Part shown: piece after piece, positions 1-11,547 of the stretch
How positions within the stretch are numbered: the stretch's first letter is position 1
Layout of the letters: every line of letters begins with the position of its first letter
Assembly (NCBI GenBank): GCA_947034895.1
Contig: OX344763.1
Span: forward strand, 80,371,093-80,435,092
Direction of reading: 5' to 3'
Source: Rhytidiadelphus loreus
Taxonomy: Eukaryota > Streptophyta > Bryopsida > Hypnales > Hylocomiaceae
Length of the DNA stretch: 64,000 nucleotides
Made by a program: the position numbers and the translations under genes
The notes under the pieces: model-generated
Seen by the model: the letters and a program-made list of their open reading frames with translations, nothing else
Database searches by the model: none
Told to the model about the DNA's origin: nothing

Positions 1-1524
1 AGCATCTGCCGCCAACTTGAGATTCTCAACATCTATACCCTTATACTTCTTGATCTCCTCTTGGTATTCACTCAAAACCTTCAAATCTGTAACATGCTCG
101 TCAAGAAATGGTGTCATAGATTGGCTGAACTTCACGAAGTCCAAGGCATCACTCAACAATTTAGGCACTAATTTGGAAAAATCCGTTGCAACTTCTTGCA
201 GCCTTGGAGCGACTTCAGCTACAAATTGAGCCGTAACTGCCAATTTTGATGCGGTCAAAACAAAATCAGCCCATTGACTCTCGGAAGGCTCATCTTGGGG
301 TTCCGCGCTTCCGTTACTCGTGCCATCCTCGTTGGTGTGCTCCATGTTCTTTAAACGTTCTTCGTGTGCTCGCCACAAATGTGAACCTTTACACAAAGAT
401 TCTAATAATGCAACCGAGGGCATCCGACGAACAATTTGCCATTTTGATGTCCTCAATGATGACAAATGTGGATACTTAGAATCGATAAATCCGCCAAGAA
501 TGGTCTCATTTGGCAGCACGCCATCCGATTGTTCTCCATGATAAGGTGAAGGATGCACCTCAACTCCTAGATTCAATGTCGGGCTCGGTGTCTTTGGCAA
601 ACTTTGCTTCGAAGTACTTGCCAAATGATTTAAAGCATTGCTGTCTATAAGATTCTGAATGGCAATTCCCGCATTAGCAACTTCTCCCTCAATGACATCA
701 TCATGACGTTCATGTGGTGCGGATGGGGCCACGTGCTCCACCATTGTTGTTCCATTTGGTGTACATATCAAATCCGTTGGAGGAGTTAAAAATATGTCTC
801 CCTCCACATGCTCGCCTTTGAAATCTATCATTGCCGTACGGTTTTGTATTGAAGCCAATTGCATTGCCGAACTTGTAACCTCCACGTCCTTGGTCATAGT
901 CATTGTCATTGGTTTTACCTCTCTTTTGGATTTAAATGCCTCACTTGGCCCTGCTTGTGGATTGTACAAATCGGGAATATCTTTCCGATTACACTCAAGC
1001 ACACGTGGAGCGTTCGCTGTCGTTGGAAACGTGTTCCAATCCACCTTGCGTGCCAATATCAATTCTGCATACACCATAGAAGCCAAGCTATAGTTTATAT
1101 ACCCCTTGGACATTGCTTTATCCCCGAAGAGGGCCCGCCAAACTTCATGCGCTCAGTGAATGAAGTGCGCATTGTTGCAATTCCCTGGTTTGCAACAAAA
1201 ACCACGAGTATGGATGATGTGGGCCTCCTTAGGCCACAACTTGTCGATGTGGTACATCTTCACATACTTCTTGCACATTTTGGAGGACCAATATTCCGCT
1301 TCCTCCGCTTTCCAACCACCCTCTGCTTTGATGTTGGGATCATCTAAAATCTCATAGTGGAGCTCATGGGCGGTTCCCTTTGGTTTAGGCCTCCTACTAT
1401 TGTCACCTCCGCCGGTCAACCCACCACTACCTTCAACGCCTTGACCACTCATGGTTGTCAACTTGAACTTGTCCCCAATTGAATTTAAATAGTCACCAAA
1501 AGTATGTGTCTTCAATCCACCCAA
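1..1524 (-). pseudogene. Cys/His-rich 'CKKY..HFIH' protein, copy A (partial, one in-frame stop)
   Basis: The minus-strand frame is open from about 1524 to the left window edge except for one TGA near 1150, directly after the HFIH motif. The likely start is the Met at about 1452 (MSGQGVEG) or the upstream Met at 1524. The N-terminal part has MCKKYVKMYHIDKLW and then Cys and His residues ending in HFIH, a possible zinc-binding arrangement. It aligns with the protein at 6377-7477 (CKKYIKMTHLSKIW .. HFIH, then SMVxAE .. VDW), so the TGA most likely replaced an Arg codon (CGA to TGA). After the stop the same frame continues for about 380 codons with a long helical, probably coiled-coil, C-terminus. 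I do not recognise a named family. A GGACGG array with a TATA-like TTATAG lies upstream (1640-2010). Confidence 0.5.
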
Positions 1525-1639
1525 GTTTCAATGAATGTTTGTATGTGAACCAATAATGAAAGATGAATGACCCCACCTCTCTACCATGTAGGAGCAACTG
1601 GCACAATGAAGCAATAGTAGCACATCCAACACGGTTGTG

Positions 1640-2010
1640 AGTCCTAGGAAGGAGAGGGAAGTAAGAAAAAACAAGAAGGCCGTCCGCCCTTATAGCCGTC
1701 CGAAACCAAACCTAAGATCGTCCGCCACCGAACCTCCCCCGACCAATGCGAAGCAGACCCGAACGTCCGCTCAATCGAACGGCCCATCCGTCTCCAAATC
1801 CAACGCTACCGTCCGCCTTCCCGCCGCCGCCGTCCGCCTGCTGCCCCCCGTCCGCGATTCCGACGCTTCCGTCCGCATTTCCGATGGGCCGTCCGCCCGT
1901 CGGAGTCGCCGTCCGCCTGCTCCAACGGATCCGTCCGCATTTCCAACGCTGCCGTCCGCATTTCGAACGCTGCCGTCCGCCCTTCCCTCCCCGAAGTCCG
2001 CCCAAGCACA
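1640..2010. repeat. GGACGG/CCGTCCGC word array 1
   Basis: This GC-rich stretch repeats CCGTCCGC at short irregular spacing, in one part with a period of about 21 bases (GTCCGCATTTCCAACGCTGC-like units near 1920-1985). It sits 5' of the minus-strand gene ending at 1, and a TATA-like sequence (CTTATAGCC on the plus strand, 1689-1697) lies at its gene-proximal edge. Long open frames across it in several frames come from its lack of stop codons and are not genes. Confidence 0.7.
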
Positions 2011-3394
2011 CTTTGGGGAGTTTGGGCCTTGTTTTCACCCTCTTGAGTCCTCTAGTCCTCTCCTGATTTTCAGAAGCATAGGATTCTTTCATTTGGGAAT
2101 GTAGAGACGTTGTACTAGTACCGGGTGCTCATTGATGAAGGAATGTTTCAATGTTCGAAGCATTGACTTGGTTTTCATAAATGTCAAGGCAATCCACGGA
2201 CTCAAAGGTAGTATTTTGACTAATTCAATGCCTCCAAACCCTTGTTAGGGTTTAGGGTATAGGGTTTAGGCCTTTCGTTGTCAAAATGGGGGTGACAATC
2301 ACAATCCTTTGTCTTTGATTTTGGATAAACAAATATGCCCCCCAAAATTCCAAATAGAACTAATAACAAAATGGAAAGGAGTTATTGAATTGCAAACAAT
2401 TTCCAAGGTCCAATTCATGTAATATTCAAAGTTGATTCATTTTCCAATGGATAAAATCTTTTAGGGGTTTGAGTGCCCAAGCCATTCAAAGTGTGTTGTA
2501 TGTATGAAAAAAAAACATGGCCTTTTAGTATCCACAACGAAAGAAACATTTGTCCTTGCATTCCCTAACCATGTAGATGTTTAGACTTTAAAAAATTTGC
2601 TTGAATGCCTAGTAGGGTGCACATGAACTTGTGAGGTTATAAGAAGACAAGTGTATGCACTATTTTCATAGCACGTTGTCCCACCCTAGTGATTGAGCAA
2701 GTTATAATTTCATACTATAGAATTAATTTAACTTGATATTTTTGGCGCTAATATTTTGGCACCTTATGATTCTTTAAAGAATGGAAATCAATACATTGGA
2801 AATCAATAAATTCATTCAACTCAAAGGGAGGGGGGGGGGGGAGACTTCTAGAAATCTACTTCCACACATTTTCATGCTAGAGTATCAAAACCTTTGTGAG
2901 CCCCTAATATCCCCTAAACCCAGAATACCATTTAAAAGATTTTTTGTCTTTGGTTTTGAAATGACCATTTTATGAGGTGTTGACATACAAGAAACAAACC
3001 TCGTAGCTTCATTTGGACAATGAGAAGCTTTAAGTTTTTTCTTGAAGTTCAAATAAGTAGAATTAAATTACCATGTGTTCAATTTTTTATTTCATTTAAA
3101 AATTTATATCATAGGAAATTCAATTCCATCCCTAGAAAATAAGAGAAAATTATAAACTCAATGCATGCACGTAAAAACAACATACAAAAATATGTGAATC
3201 TTTTAGATAATTCCTAAATTCACACATCCTTTTTCCTATTTATTTTTTAATTTTTAGATCAAATGAAATCCCAACGCCATTGGCACAAAGGAACCACATT
3301 AAAAATGAAATTGAACCGGAGGGCCAGCCAGCTGGTGACATCAAGGATTCAAAGACCCCTAAGGCCGTAATGATCAATTTGGGCGGGATGCACT
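2011..3394. other. AT-rich spacer without recognisable gene
   Basis: I see no credible coding region. It contains a short degenerate TTTAGGG-type patch (about 2243-2272) and a run of 12 G (2828-2839). Confidence 0.6.
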
Positions 3395-3790
3395 TCAAAA
3401 TCCCACCCCCGTCCGCTTAGGCAGACCACGCCGTCCTCCGTTCCCACGCTGCCATCCGCCTGTTGGAGCCCCGTCCACCCGTCGGAGCCCCCGTTCGTTC
3501 GTCGAGGCCGCTGTCCGCCTGTCGAAGTCACCGTCCGCCCATCGGAGCCGCCGTCCGCGTGCTGCAGGCCGCCGTCCGCGATTTCGGCGCTGCCATCCGC
3601 GTCGCGGAGTCGGCGTCCGGCTGGGCGGTCTATTCTGGCCATCCGATGAAGCGGACTGCCGATCCGTCCGTTTGATCGGACGGCCGAAGCGAGGCGGACC
3701 ATTGGCCGTCCACTTCGGAGTCCGTCCGCTCGTGCGGACTTCGAGGCCGTCCGCCTCATATAAGGCGGTGTGGACGGCCCGTCCGCTCTC
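3395..3790. repeat. GGACGG/CCGTCCGC word array 2 with TATA box
   Basis: This is the same GC-rich word family as at 1640-2010, mostly CCGTCCGC on the plus strand, with mixed orientation near the right side. A TATAAGG (3759-3765) flanked by CCGTCCGCC and GGTGTGGACGG lies about 225 bases upstream of the kinase-like start at 3989. That makes this a probable promoter region for that gene. Confidence 0.6.
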
Positions 3791-3988
3791 ACTTTTGCCT
3801 TCCCCCTTGTGCTTTGCAAGAGAGAGCGAAGAGCTTGGTGGTTTATCCTCCATTGGCTCCTTTCGTAGGGAAGGTAGGAGTTGGGTTTTGGGGGCCTATA
3901 TTTTGCCCGTTTTTTCCAGTTTATGTGTACTTGGTGGACTGTAATTTTTTATGAATTAAATTGGGACTAAAAATTCATACTTTCTACG

Positions 3989-5131
3989 ATGCCGAGACCG
4001 AAGAGAGCGGCGAAGGGGAAGAATGTGGTGCCTGATATTGACTCAGCACGTGAACTTCCTTCCAATGCTTGCAAAGCATTCTTGATTGAATACATTGTGA
4101 TGTTTTATGAGGCGGAAACTATTGTGTCTCTTGACACTAAATATGTGAGATACCAAGAGGAATGTGTAGACAAATTCAAGATGGATATAACACAGAAGTT
4201 CACGGATGCTCTAAACGTTTCAAAATGGATTCATGAAATGGAGAAGAAGGGCTTCCAACAATTTCTAAAGAACAGGGTGCAAGTCACATTGTGGAATGCG
4301 AAGGTGATCCTAGAAAAATACGGGAGGGAACACCGTGCAAGTGATGAAAGCTTTGAACAAGTCATTCTCAAAGCTGACTTGTTTGTTCGTCGTTGCGCTC
4401 CGTTTGCAAAGAGACGGAATCGGCGAGGGTCATTGGGTTGGTGGACTTCGGATGAAGGAGATGTAGAATTGCAACGTAGACGACGGCATCTCATAGCACT
4501 ACCAGACACAGCAAGGGTGATTCTACAAGATGACAAAATCTTGAAGGGCGGATACGCAACAATTCGCAGGGTTCGAATTGAAGGATGTCATGAGATTCCG
4601 TCATTTTGGGAATTTGCTGCAAAGATATCTCATCAACAATGGATTCGTCCTCAACTTGCGAAGTTGGAGCACCAAAACGAATCAATGGCAATGAGGATTC
4701 CACATGACGGAGTTATTCGGTTTGCCGTTGTCTATGCAACAAACAATGAAGGGTATGCATATTGGTGGAATGGTGGTACATTGCGGCAAATGTTGATTCT
4801 CGATAATGATTATCCAGATAACATTGCCATTCGATTGTCTTATTCACGACCAACGCCCGAAGAGGTGATTCAAGCTTTCCGTCTTGGTCGATGGAGAAAG
4901 AAGCGCACCGAGTTGGCATGGGCATTGGTGCATATCATGAATGCGGTCCACAATGCGGGTCATCTACACAATGATATTTCTCCCGACAATATCATGTTTC
5001 ACTTTCCTAAGGATGAATCACGTGTTTACATTGGAGTTTGCGATTGGGGCATGTCTACGGTTCGTACTGAACCAATGAAGTCTTTGTATACGTTCACATC
5101 CACGGCAGATCGGGATGCAGCTTTGAACTGA
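3989..5131 (+). CDS. Atypical protein-kinase-like protein, copy 1 (C-lobe truncated)
   Basis: The 380-residue product starts MPRPKRAAKGK with a basic, possibly nuclear-targeting end, followed by about 175 residues of helical sequence. A kinase N-lobe follows: a glycine-loop-like LKGGYATIRRV near 187 and a beta-3 lysine in EFAAKIS. Then come a hinge-like YWWNGGTL, a catalytic loop GHLHNDISPDNIMF (HND instead of HRD) and VCDWGMS (DWG instead of DFG). The key Lys, loop Asp, Asn and metal-binding Asp are all present, so phosphotransfer is not excluded. About 28 residues after DWG a TGA ends the frame; the activation segment and most of the C-lobe are missing. In the +1 frame 71 further codons run to 5342 (starting GGGPYTSL), suggesting a frameshift or deletion. 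A sister copy lies at 7987-9090. Confidence 0.65.
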   Translation: MPRPKRAAKGKNVVPDIDSARELPSNACKAFLIEYIVMFYEAETIVSLDTKYVRYQEECVDKFKMDITQKFTDALNVSKWIHEMEKKGFQQFLKNRVQVTLWNAKVILEKYGREHRASDESFEQVILKADLFVRRCAPFAKRRNRRGSLGWWTSDEGDVELQRRRRHLIALPDTARVILQDDKILKGGYATIRRVRIEGCHEIPSFWEFAAKISHQQWIRPQLAKLEHQNESMAMRIPHDGVIRFAVVYATNNEGYAYWWNGGTLRQMLILDNDYPDNIAIRLSYSRPTPEEVIQAFRLGRWRKKRTELAWALVHIMNAVHNAGHLHNDISPDNIMFHFPKDESRVYIGVCDWGMSTVRTEPMKSLYTFTSTADRDAALN

Positions 5132-5342
5132 AGGTGGTGGGCCCTACACATCGCTTCAACGTGAAATTGAAGGACATATGAGGTTTAGCCACCACAATTT
5201 GGCAAGGGTATTTCACCTCTACTTGGATCGCCTTTGCAATTCAGTGATTGCAGAGCGCGGAAGTTTTTCCAAAATCATCCAACGATTTACTAATTCTTAC
5301 AATTGGCCTATTCCAGATGACCACTTCCGTCACTCATATTAA

Positions 5343-6376
5343 TATATTTGAGTGTGCTACATAGTACTATAGATTATAGAAGTAATCGATAAATGTATCG
5401 GTGAGGATGTACGTTACTATGTGTGCTAACTATAGAATATATATGCACCATCAATGTATGCCAATATATGTGAAATTGGCTTTACATTTTGAACATTTTG
5501 TATTTTTCGGAACACAAACTATTTAAATACAAAACATCTTTTTCGGGTGGATGAGAAATGTAGACTTGGAGTTCTTCTTCTTGATGTATCATTGATGTTG
5601 GATTGTTGGGTACCTAGCCACCTAGGTTGGCAAGGTGGTGTGCTAAATTGTATGATCTATCATGTAAATGTATATGGCACATGCAAGAGAATCCCCCAAA
5701 TTTTCATTGGGGGGCAACAAAGTAACAACACCATTTGTATTGAAATAATACAATTATACAATATGTTGTTTTGCGAAGTTGATTTTGTTTAGGAGAAGCT
5801 TAAGTGCCAAACTCCTTGAATCAATTTTCCGTTCATTATTCTAGAACCCTAAATGAAATTAAAATTCCAAAGCATAATTGGGTTGTGGTCTTGTAAATTA
5901 AACCGAAATTGCAGATTTTAATTTGTAAAAAATTCTTTACTCAAATTTTGTCTGAGATTAAAGGCGTTCTCAATTTCAAATGCAGTGCTCAGAATGCCAT
6001 ATCTTTCAATCCATGCAGTCAAAAATTTTGAAATTTTGGCGCCATGCTCTCAAATAAGTTATGTACAACATACTTTATTTAAATTCCCCCTAGAAATTGA
6101 TGTTGATGTTTTTCTACGGTATATAAAGTAGAAGTGGTCCGAACAAATCCATTTTTCTAAAAACATCCATAGGGCTTTAGGGCTTAATTACAATATATTT
6201 TATTCATAATTTACAAATAGGAAAATACTATTTGTTAAGAGCCAATATCTTTGTATCGTGCTTGTCACTTTCTATATTATGTGGCAAGAGATTACAAATT
6301 TACAATCACTTGATTGTATTGTGAGACAACAACTACAATCTTACAAATGTCCAATAGTCCAATAGTCCAATCTACT
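5343..6376. other. Intergenic AT-rich spacer
   Basis: No gene is recognised. A segment near 5990-6050 (ATCTTTCAATC.. GAAATTTT..) resembles one near 10105-10155, so part of it is dispersed repeat DNA. Confidence 0.5.
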
Positions 6377-7477
6377 TCACTCAGATTCTGATTCAGTGTC
6401 ATCTTTTTGGCTTGGGCCTGTACCACTAGACCTATAAACATTGAGAAATGGTCCTCCGCCATAGTAGTCGTCTCCATATCTGTTTTGCCCACTTGCTTGT
6501 CCATAATGTCCTTGGTATGGACCTGCAAAAGTTGGAGGAGGAATTGAATCATTGTGAGTAGATGCTCCTTGAGTTGAACCGCCATAAGAAGGGCCTCTTT
6601 GAGGTTCATGAGAACCACCTCCAGTAGACGTAAAGTTGTATTGGGAGCCTCCCTGGTTACCTTCAAAATGATGCATGGTTCCGTGGCTTGTCCTTGAGCT
6701 GTGATACCCCCCTTGAGGGTCATTATCGTAGTGTGAAATACTTCGCGTATCTTGCGAGCCATATGCACCACGATCGGGTCTGTACACCCCATGATGGCCA
6801 TATTGTCGACCACGGTCCTCTAGGCTTCTTTGCATTGCCTCTCGCATTTCTTGTTGGTATTGAATGTCCTCCCGATCTTCTGTACGCTCGTGCCTCTCTT
6901 CCATCCTCGCGGGTGTTGGAGTATCTTTCTCATCATCATCACCTGACCATTCATCTTCTGCATCCGGCAATACAACCGGTGGAAATCCAAACTGGCCTCA
7001 ATTAGACCACTCTGGCATGCAATCGCTCGGCCCAGTCCAACTGGTATAAAGTACCGCATCACTGCAATTCAAGTGGGTAACATCTTTTCCGTAAATTGTG
7101 CGCCAATCTACATCTTTGTGGAGTACACTCTCCGCCCAAACCATGCTCATGTTGGAATAGTTCATTAAATTCGGTTTGGAGTCCTGTATTTGAGCTGAAC
7201 GTGTTACTTCCTCGTATCGATGAATAAAGTGTTTGCTTTGGCATGTGGAAATTTGTCCTTCCCAACGACAAACTTGCACCTCTGCGCGTTCTCTGGACCA
7301 TATTTTGGAGAGGTGCGTCATTTTGATGTACTTCTTGCACGTTGTGCAGTCCCAAGTTTTTTTGGGTTCTTCTTCCCATCCCGGTTCAGCTACACACATT
7401 TGGTTGTCCCAATCATCCCAATTTATGTCTTGGGATTTGCCCTTCTTACTGGACTTCGATTTGTTATCGCGAGGCAT
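6377..7477 (-). pseudogene. Cys/His-rich 'CKKY..HFIH' protein, copy B (one in-frame stop)
   Basis: The start chosen is the Met at 7477 (MPRDNKSKSSKKGK, basic). The frame holds WDCTTCKKYIKMTHLSKIW, further Cys residues and KHFIHRYEEV. It then has a segment shared with copy A (SMVWAE .. DVDW .. GPS). A TGA near 7000 (after PEWSN) breaks it, but the same frame continues to 6377 with an acidic stretch (DAEDEWSGDDDEKD), a charged helix (REAMQRSLEDRG) and a Gly/Ser/Tyr/Gln-rich low-complexity tail ending in DDTESESE. The low-complexity tail suggests an RNA- or chromatin-associated or phase-separating role, but this is inference. It converges with the kinase-like gene at 3989 and diverges from the one at 7987, sharing the GC-rich array 7640-7970. 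No named family is recognised. Confidence 0.55.
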
Positions 7478-7639
7478 GGTAAGCTTGCTTAAATGATTAA
7501 TGATTCGCACTTACACTTGAAACAATTTAGGGTTCGATCACAATCATTTGCACACCAAAACGGAAGAAGCGCACAGAGCCTTAGGCACTAGATCACCCAC
7601 TCCGCAAGGGAAACGATTGTGGCAAAATAAGCCGTGCTC

Positions 7640-7970
7640 TCCGCTATTTATGCAGTCGGACGGCATGAATCCACGTACGGGAGCATTGGACGGCACACAG
7701 GCGGACGGCAAGATCGAACGGTGGAAAATCGGTGTCCGTCACATCGCACGGTCACTGTCCAAAGCGGACGGGCCCCCGACGGGCGGACGGACATCCGGTC
7801 GCCAATCCGCCCCTGTTTCGTCGGGCCGTCCGCCCCTGTTCCGTCGGGCCGTCCGCTCCTGTTCCGTCGGAAGAATCGGCCGTCCGCCTGTCCAGCGGTC
7901 GGACACCATCTACTGCCAGATATGTCAAAAGACGTCCTAGGGTCAGCGTTCGCGGACTCTGGACGTCCAG
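7640..7970. repeat. GGACGG/CCGTCCGC word array 3 between divergent genes
   Basis: GC-rich words GGACGG and CCGTCCGCC occur in both orientations between the divergent genes at 7477 (minus) and 7987 (plus). A TATA-like CTATTTATG (7645-7653, read as CATAAATAG on the minus strand) faces the minus-strand gene. This is a probable bidirectional promoter; overlapping long frames here are spurious. Confidence 0.55.
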
Positions 7971-7986
7971 ACGCCCTGTCAACCCT

Positions 7987-9090
7987 ATGCGTGGATTGTC
8001 TTCAAACAACATCCATTTCACTCCGTGGTTTCAACGAAGTCAAAATTTGGCCTTTGGTCTACAAGCTACAAGAGGAGTGGTTTTTCTTGAACGCGGAGTG
8101 GTGGTGGTTCCTTTGTCTGGCCATAGCAAACAAGGGGGGCATGGGAGGGTGTGCAAAGTATGTGTTCAAAATTCAAAACATATTCCGGAGAATATGGAAT
8201 TAGTTGGGAAGTCAGCTTTGTGCGTGGATGAATTGAAGAAGTCAAGGGAAAAGTTGTCCATCGAGACATTGGTATGTCCATGCGAACATCCAGGTGTCAT
8301 CAAATTCTTTGCTATAAATGACATGACCATGGAGTGTTATTCGCAGTGGTGGAATGGCGGTACTCTTGGCGCCATGTTTACCCTTGATGAGAAGAACCGA
8401 GATCCAGATGAAATTGGAGAGGTGGCTTACGATGCAACTCCACAAATAATGCAAGCTATGAAATGACTCATGGCATATAGACACAAGCACACTGAACTTG
8501 TAAGGGCAATGATTTGCATTGTGAATGCATTGCATCAGTGCTCTGTATTGTACAACGACATCATACCGGAGAACATTATGTTTCATTTTCCAAATGATGA
8601 TGGAAGAACCGTGTAGATTGGTCTATGTGATTGGGGAATGGGTAGCCGCATCAACGAAAAAACCCCTTCTCTTTACCAATTCAATTGTCTAAGGAAGTTG
8701 CAGGCAACCCGAGTGCAACGTTGGTGGGTGGCTCTTGAGTTGATGTACTTGACTAGAGAGACAGGAACTTCATCATCTCCTACTCGCAGGGTTAAGCCAC
8801 CGTGTGTTAGTATACACACAGATGGATACTCCATAGGGAAATTGGCTATGAAGGTATGGAAAAAAGATCGCGGAAATCTAGAGATGATTCCGGACCTTAC
8901 GACATTTGGTGCATTTCAAACCATGTTGGGTGAATTGTGCAAGGTGGAACCACTACAACGACGCTTGGTGACATATGTCGTGCAACGTCTAAGTGGTGCT
9001 CCAACGTTTTGGACACCTCCCGTGGATTGCTACCGCGAGGCCCGCAAAGAACAAGACCTTCAAGAAGAGCAGGCGCGCAATGAAGATTAG
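7987..9090 (+). pseudogene. Atypical protein-kinase-like protein, copy 2 (two in-frame stops)
   Basis: One frame runs from the Met at 7987 (MRGLSSNN) to TAG at 9088, broken by TGA at 8464-8466 and TAG at 8614-8616. It shows a glycine-rich GGHGRVCKV, a Lys in ELVGKSALC, and HPGVIKFFAI. The hinge-like WWNGGTL is shared with copy 1. The catalytic loop is LYNDIIPENIMFHF (YND instead of HRD), followed by GLCDWGMG (DWG). Unlike copy 1 it keeps the C-lobe: a QRWWVALELMYL segment in the APE region and DGYSIGKLAMKVW as helix F. The tail is Glu/Gln-rich. Comparison with copy 1 suggests the TAG faces Tyr there. The domain is clearly a kinase fold; the subfamily is unknown to me and may be specific to mobile elements. 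Confidence 0.65.
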
Positions 9091-10519
9091 ATAATAGTGT
9101 ATTACCATATACTTGCAAAATTAGTGTTTACTTAGCACATTCGGTTATTATAGTATAGGCTTGAGGACATCCGTAGCAATGTAGCACACTTTGTGGCTTC
9201 AATGCATTTTGTACTCATTTTGGTTTATATAAAGTTATAAACGTATTTTACCTAAACATTGAGTTGTAAAAAACTTCTTGTCTTCCCTAACTTTATCATT
9301 TAAATTGAGTTTAAACAAAAATCTTATATCTTTAGTACTAAAAACTTTGAATTGTATATCACTACAAGAAATTTCGATTAGTTCTAAGACAAATTGTAAT
9401 TGTCATCATTTTTGTTGCACTTCATGCCATAAATAAGTAAAAATAGAAAAAACAACTCAAGAGACTAAATTTTTAGTTTTTTACAAGAGGTACAAATATC
9501 AATAGAGATTTCTAGTTAGAACAATTTTCAATTGGTTATTTTAGTTTTCACACCCGAAACTAGTAAACAACCACAAAGAAGGGCTTGAAGTCAAATTTGA
9601 CTATCAAACCAAATTTATATTTTTATTGAAAATCAGCATAATATTTTAATATTTCTCCCCACATGTAAGAATTTATTTTAATTTTTTTTTTTTTTTTTTC
9701 AGAAAATTTAATGGAAAAATGAATTTATTGTGATTTTATAAAGCTAAACGTGGAAATCAAATTTTATCAATTATAATATGTATCAGAATAATTTGAAACT
9801 CTTACCATAAATGAAGGAATGAATGAAAAACATAGTTTTATAATTTTAATTTTAATTAAATTTGAAAAAAAGAAAACATACATGAAAAAAACACTAGACT
9901 GTGTTATTTGGATTTTAACACATGGAGTTTTCAATTGCAATAACTCTTTCAAATTTTGACCTCGATTCTTTCATATTCAAAAAAAATAATTCAAAAACAA
10001 TAGTGCTCCAAACTCCAAAGGCCCAATTTTCCATAAATCGCAGTGAAAGTTAATCTGAAATTTTAAAGCTAGCATTCAGAAAACTAGTTTTTCCAAGTTT
10101 GAATGCTAATATCTTTCAATCTATTCGGTCAAACTTCATGAAATTTTTACCACGTGATAAAAAACATGTGAAGTATAAGATCTTACGGTTAGATGTTGGA
10201 AAAAACATTTTTTTCCGTATGTTGAGGCAAATGCAAGAGAAAAAACAGTTTTGCGTTGTTTTTTGTGTAATGACTTCAGGACTTTAGGGGTAAATAGTTC
10301 CATGAGAATGAAAGGAACAAAAGTCATATTTCATATTAATGCTGATTTCAATATGCAAGGTATTGAGCCTCTAAAACCATTGCATTTGAAAACATGAAGA
10401 CCCTATTGTCTTTTCAAAAACATTCAACGTCTTCCATGCCTAAGAATGCGCATAGAAGTATTTGCATTTGCTTCTTGTACTATTGGTTCATTACCACCAG
10501 TTTCTTTGAGTGGACCTTG
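9091..10519. other. AT-rich spacer
   Basis: No gene is seen. CACTACAAGAAATTT at 9360 resembles a plant CACTA terminus, but I find no partner end. A T-run of about 20 lies at 9681-9700. The left end of the hAT transposon to the right should lie in or left of this stretch, but I could not locate it. Confidence 0.5.
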
Positions 10520-11547
10520 TCAAGGCACCGGCCCCCTGTAATCACTATCTCTTGGAACCTCACCATCTTCACCTATAGTACCACCGATGGATGCACCATC
10601 ATCATTGGAATGATTGGATGGTGCACTATCACTTTCGCTGGAGGCCTCAGAATTGCATTTTCGTTGTGGTTGAGCTATAGAAGACAACGTCCGAAGAGGT
10701 CGTTGGCCGGTTGCGTTCATAATGCCATTTGTATTGGGCCTTCCTGTTTGAACTTCTCTTAAAAATGGTTGGGAAGCCGCTTCTTCCCTCCTCAGCCTTC
10801 TACGTGTTCTACTACTCACACGTTCACTAGTAGTACCTTGTGGTCGTGGACGCTTCCCTCGATTATTGGCATGTACAGGTGGCCGCAATGAAGTCGTATT
10901 TCTAGTCACACGTTGTGACACCATACCAGCCAATCGTGTACCTATCGACGAAGTTGGTTCGTGTGGATGAACTTCGGAACTAGACGGCATTGATGAACTT
11001 TGGATTTGTAGATTTTCCAATACTGGCATTTGCCGTTGTGCAACCGAGACTCAATTTGGAGGGGGCATATGTGCTTCTCCACCTTGAGGGGGCCCTTCTC
11101 TGCGGGTGGTCCTCATGGGCAAGGACGGTGGTACTACTACGTCTTCTTCATGTCCTCTTTCAACGTCAACCCCATCTCTTTCTATTGTGGCATCAACTTG
11201 TACATCCATAGGGTCTGGACTTAGTGGTCTCGATGCCACAACATCCTCATATGTATTGCCCCCACTTGGCCCAGCATTCCACGTTTGTGGCATTCATGGT
11301 GGACTTCCTTGATGTCCCTTAGAGTCATTGTCGTTATTATCCCCCTCTTCAAAGTCAAATACGGATGCATCAATTAGAGGATGCACTCCTCCCGCCCCAC
11401 GAAATCTATCAAACAGTGGCTCATCATCGTCATTGGAACTATCATCTGAATCGTCATCATTTGGATCAGAGAGAACCGAACCACAGTCTAGACCATCAAA
11501 TTCATTTATCATAGAATCCTCTGACATCATGTTTTCAGTGTACCACC

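Noticed and set aside
1637..2104. Long overlapping open frames on both strands in the GC-rich arrays (also 3349-3853, 7634-8203, 17346-17667)
   Set aside because: They are repeats of one GC-rich word with few stop codons; the frames overlap each other in several phases and encode only low-complexity Arg/Gly/Pro strings.
4231..4536. Minus-strand frames inside the kinase-like gene (4231-4536, 4491-4703, 4713-4925)
   Set aside because: Shadows of the plus-strand kinase-like coding sequence.
9360..9374. CACTACAAGAAATTT as a CACTA element end (similar CACTACAAGAG at 37701)
   Set aside because: No inverse partner or 3-bp duplication was found for either; they may be chance matches or lone remnants.
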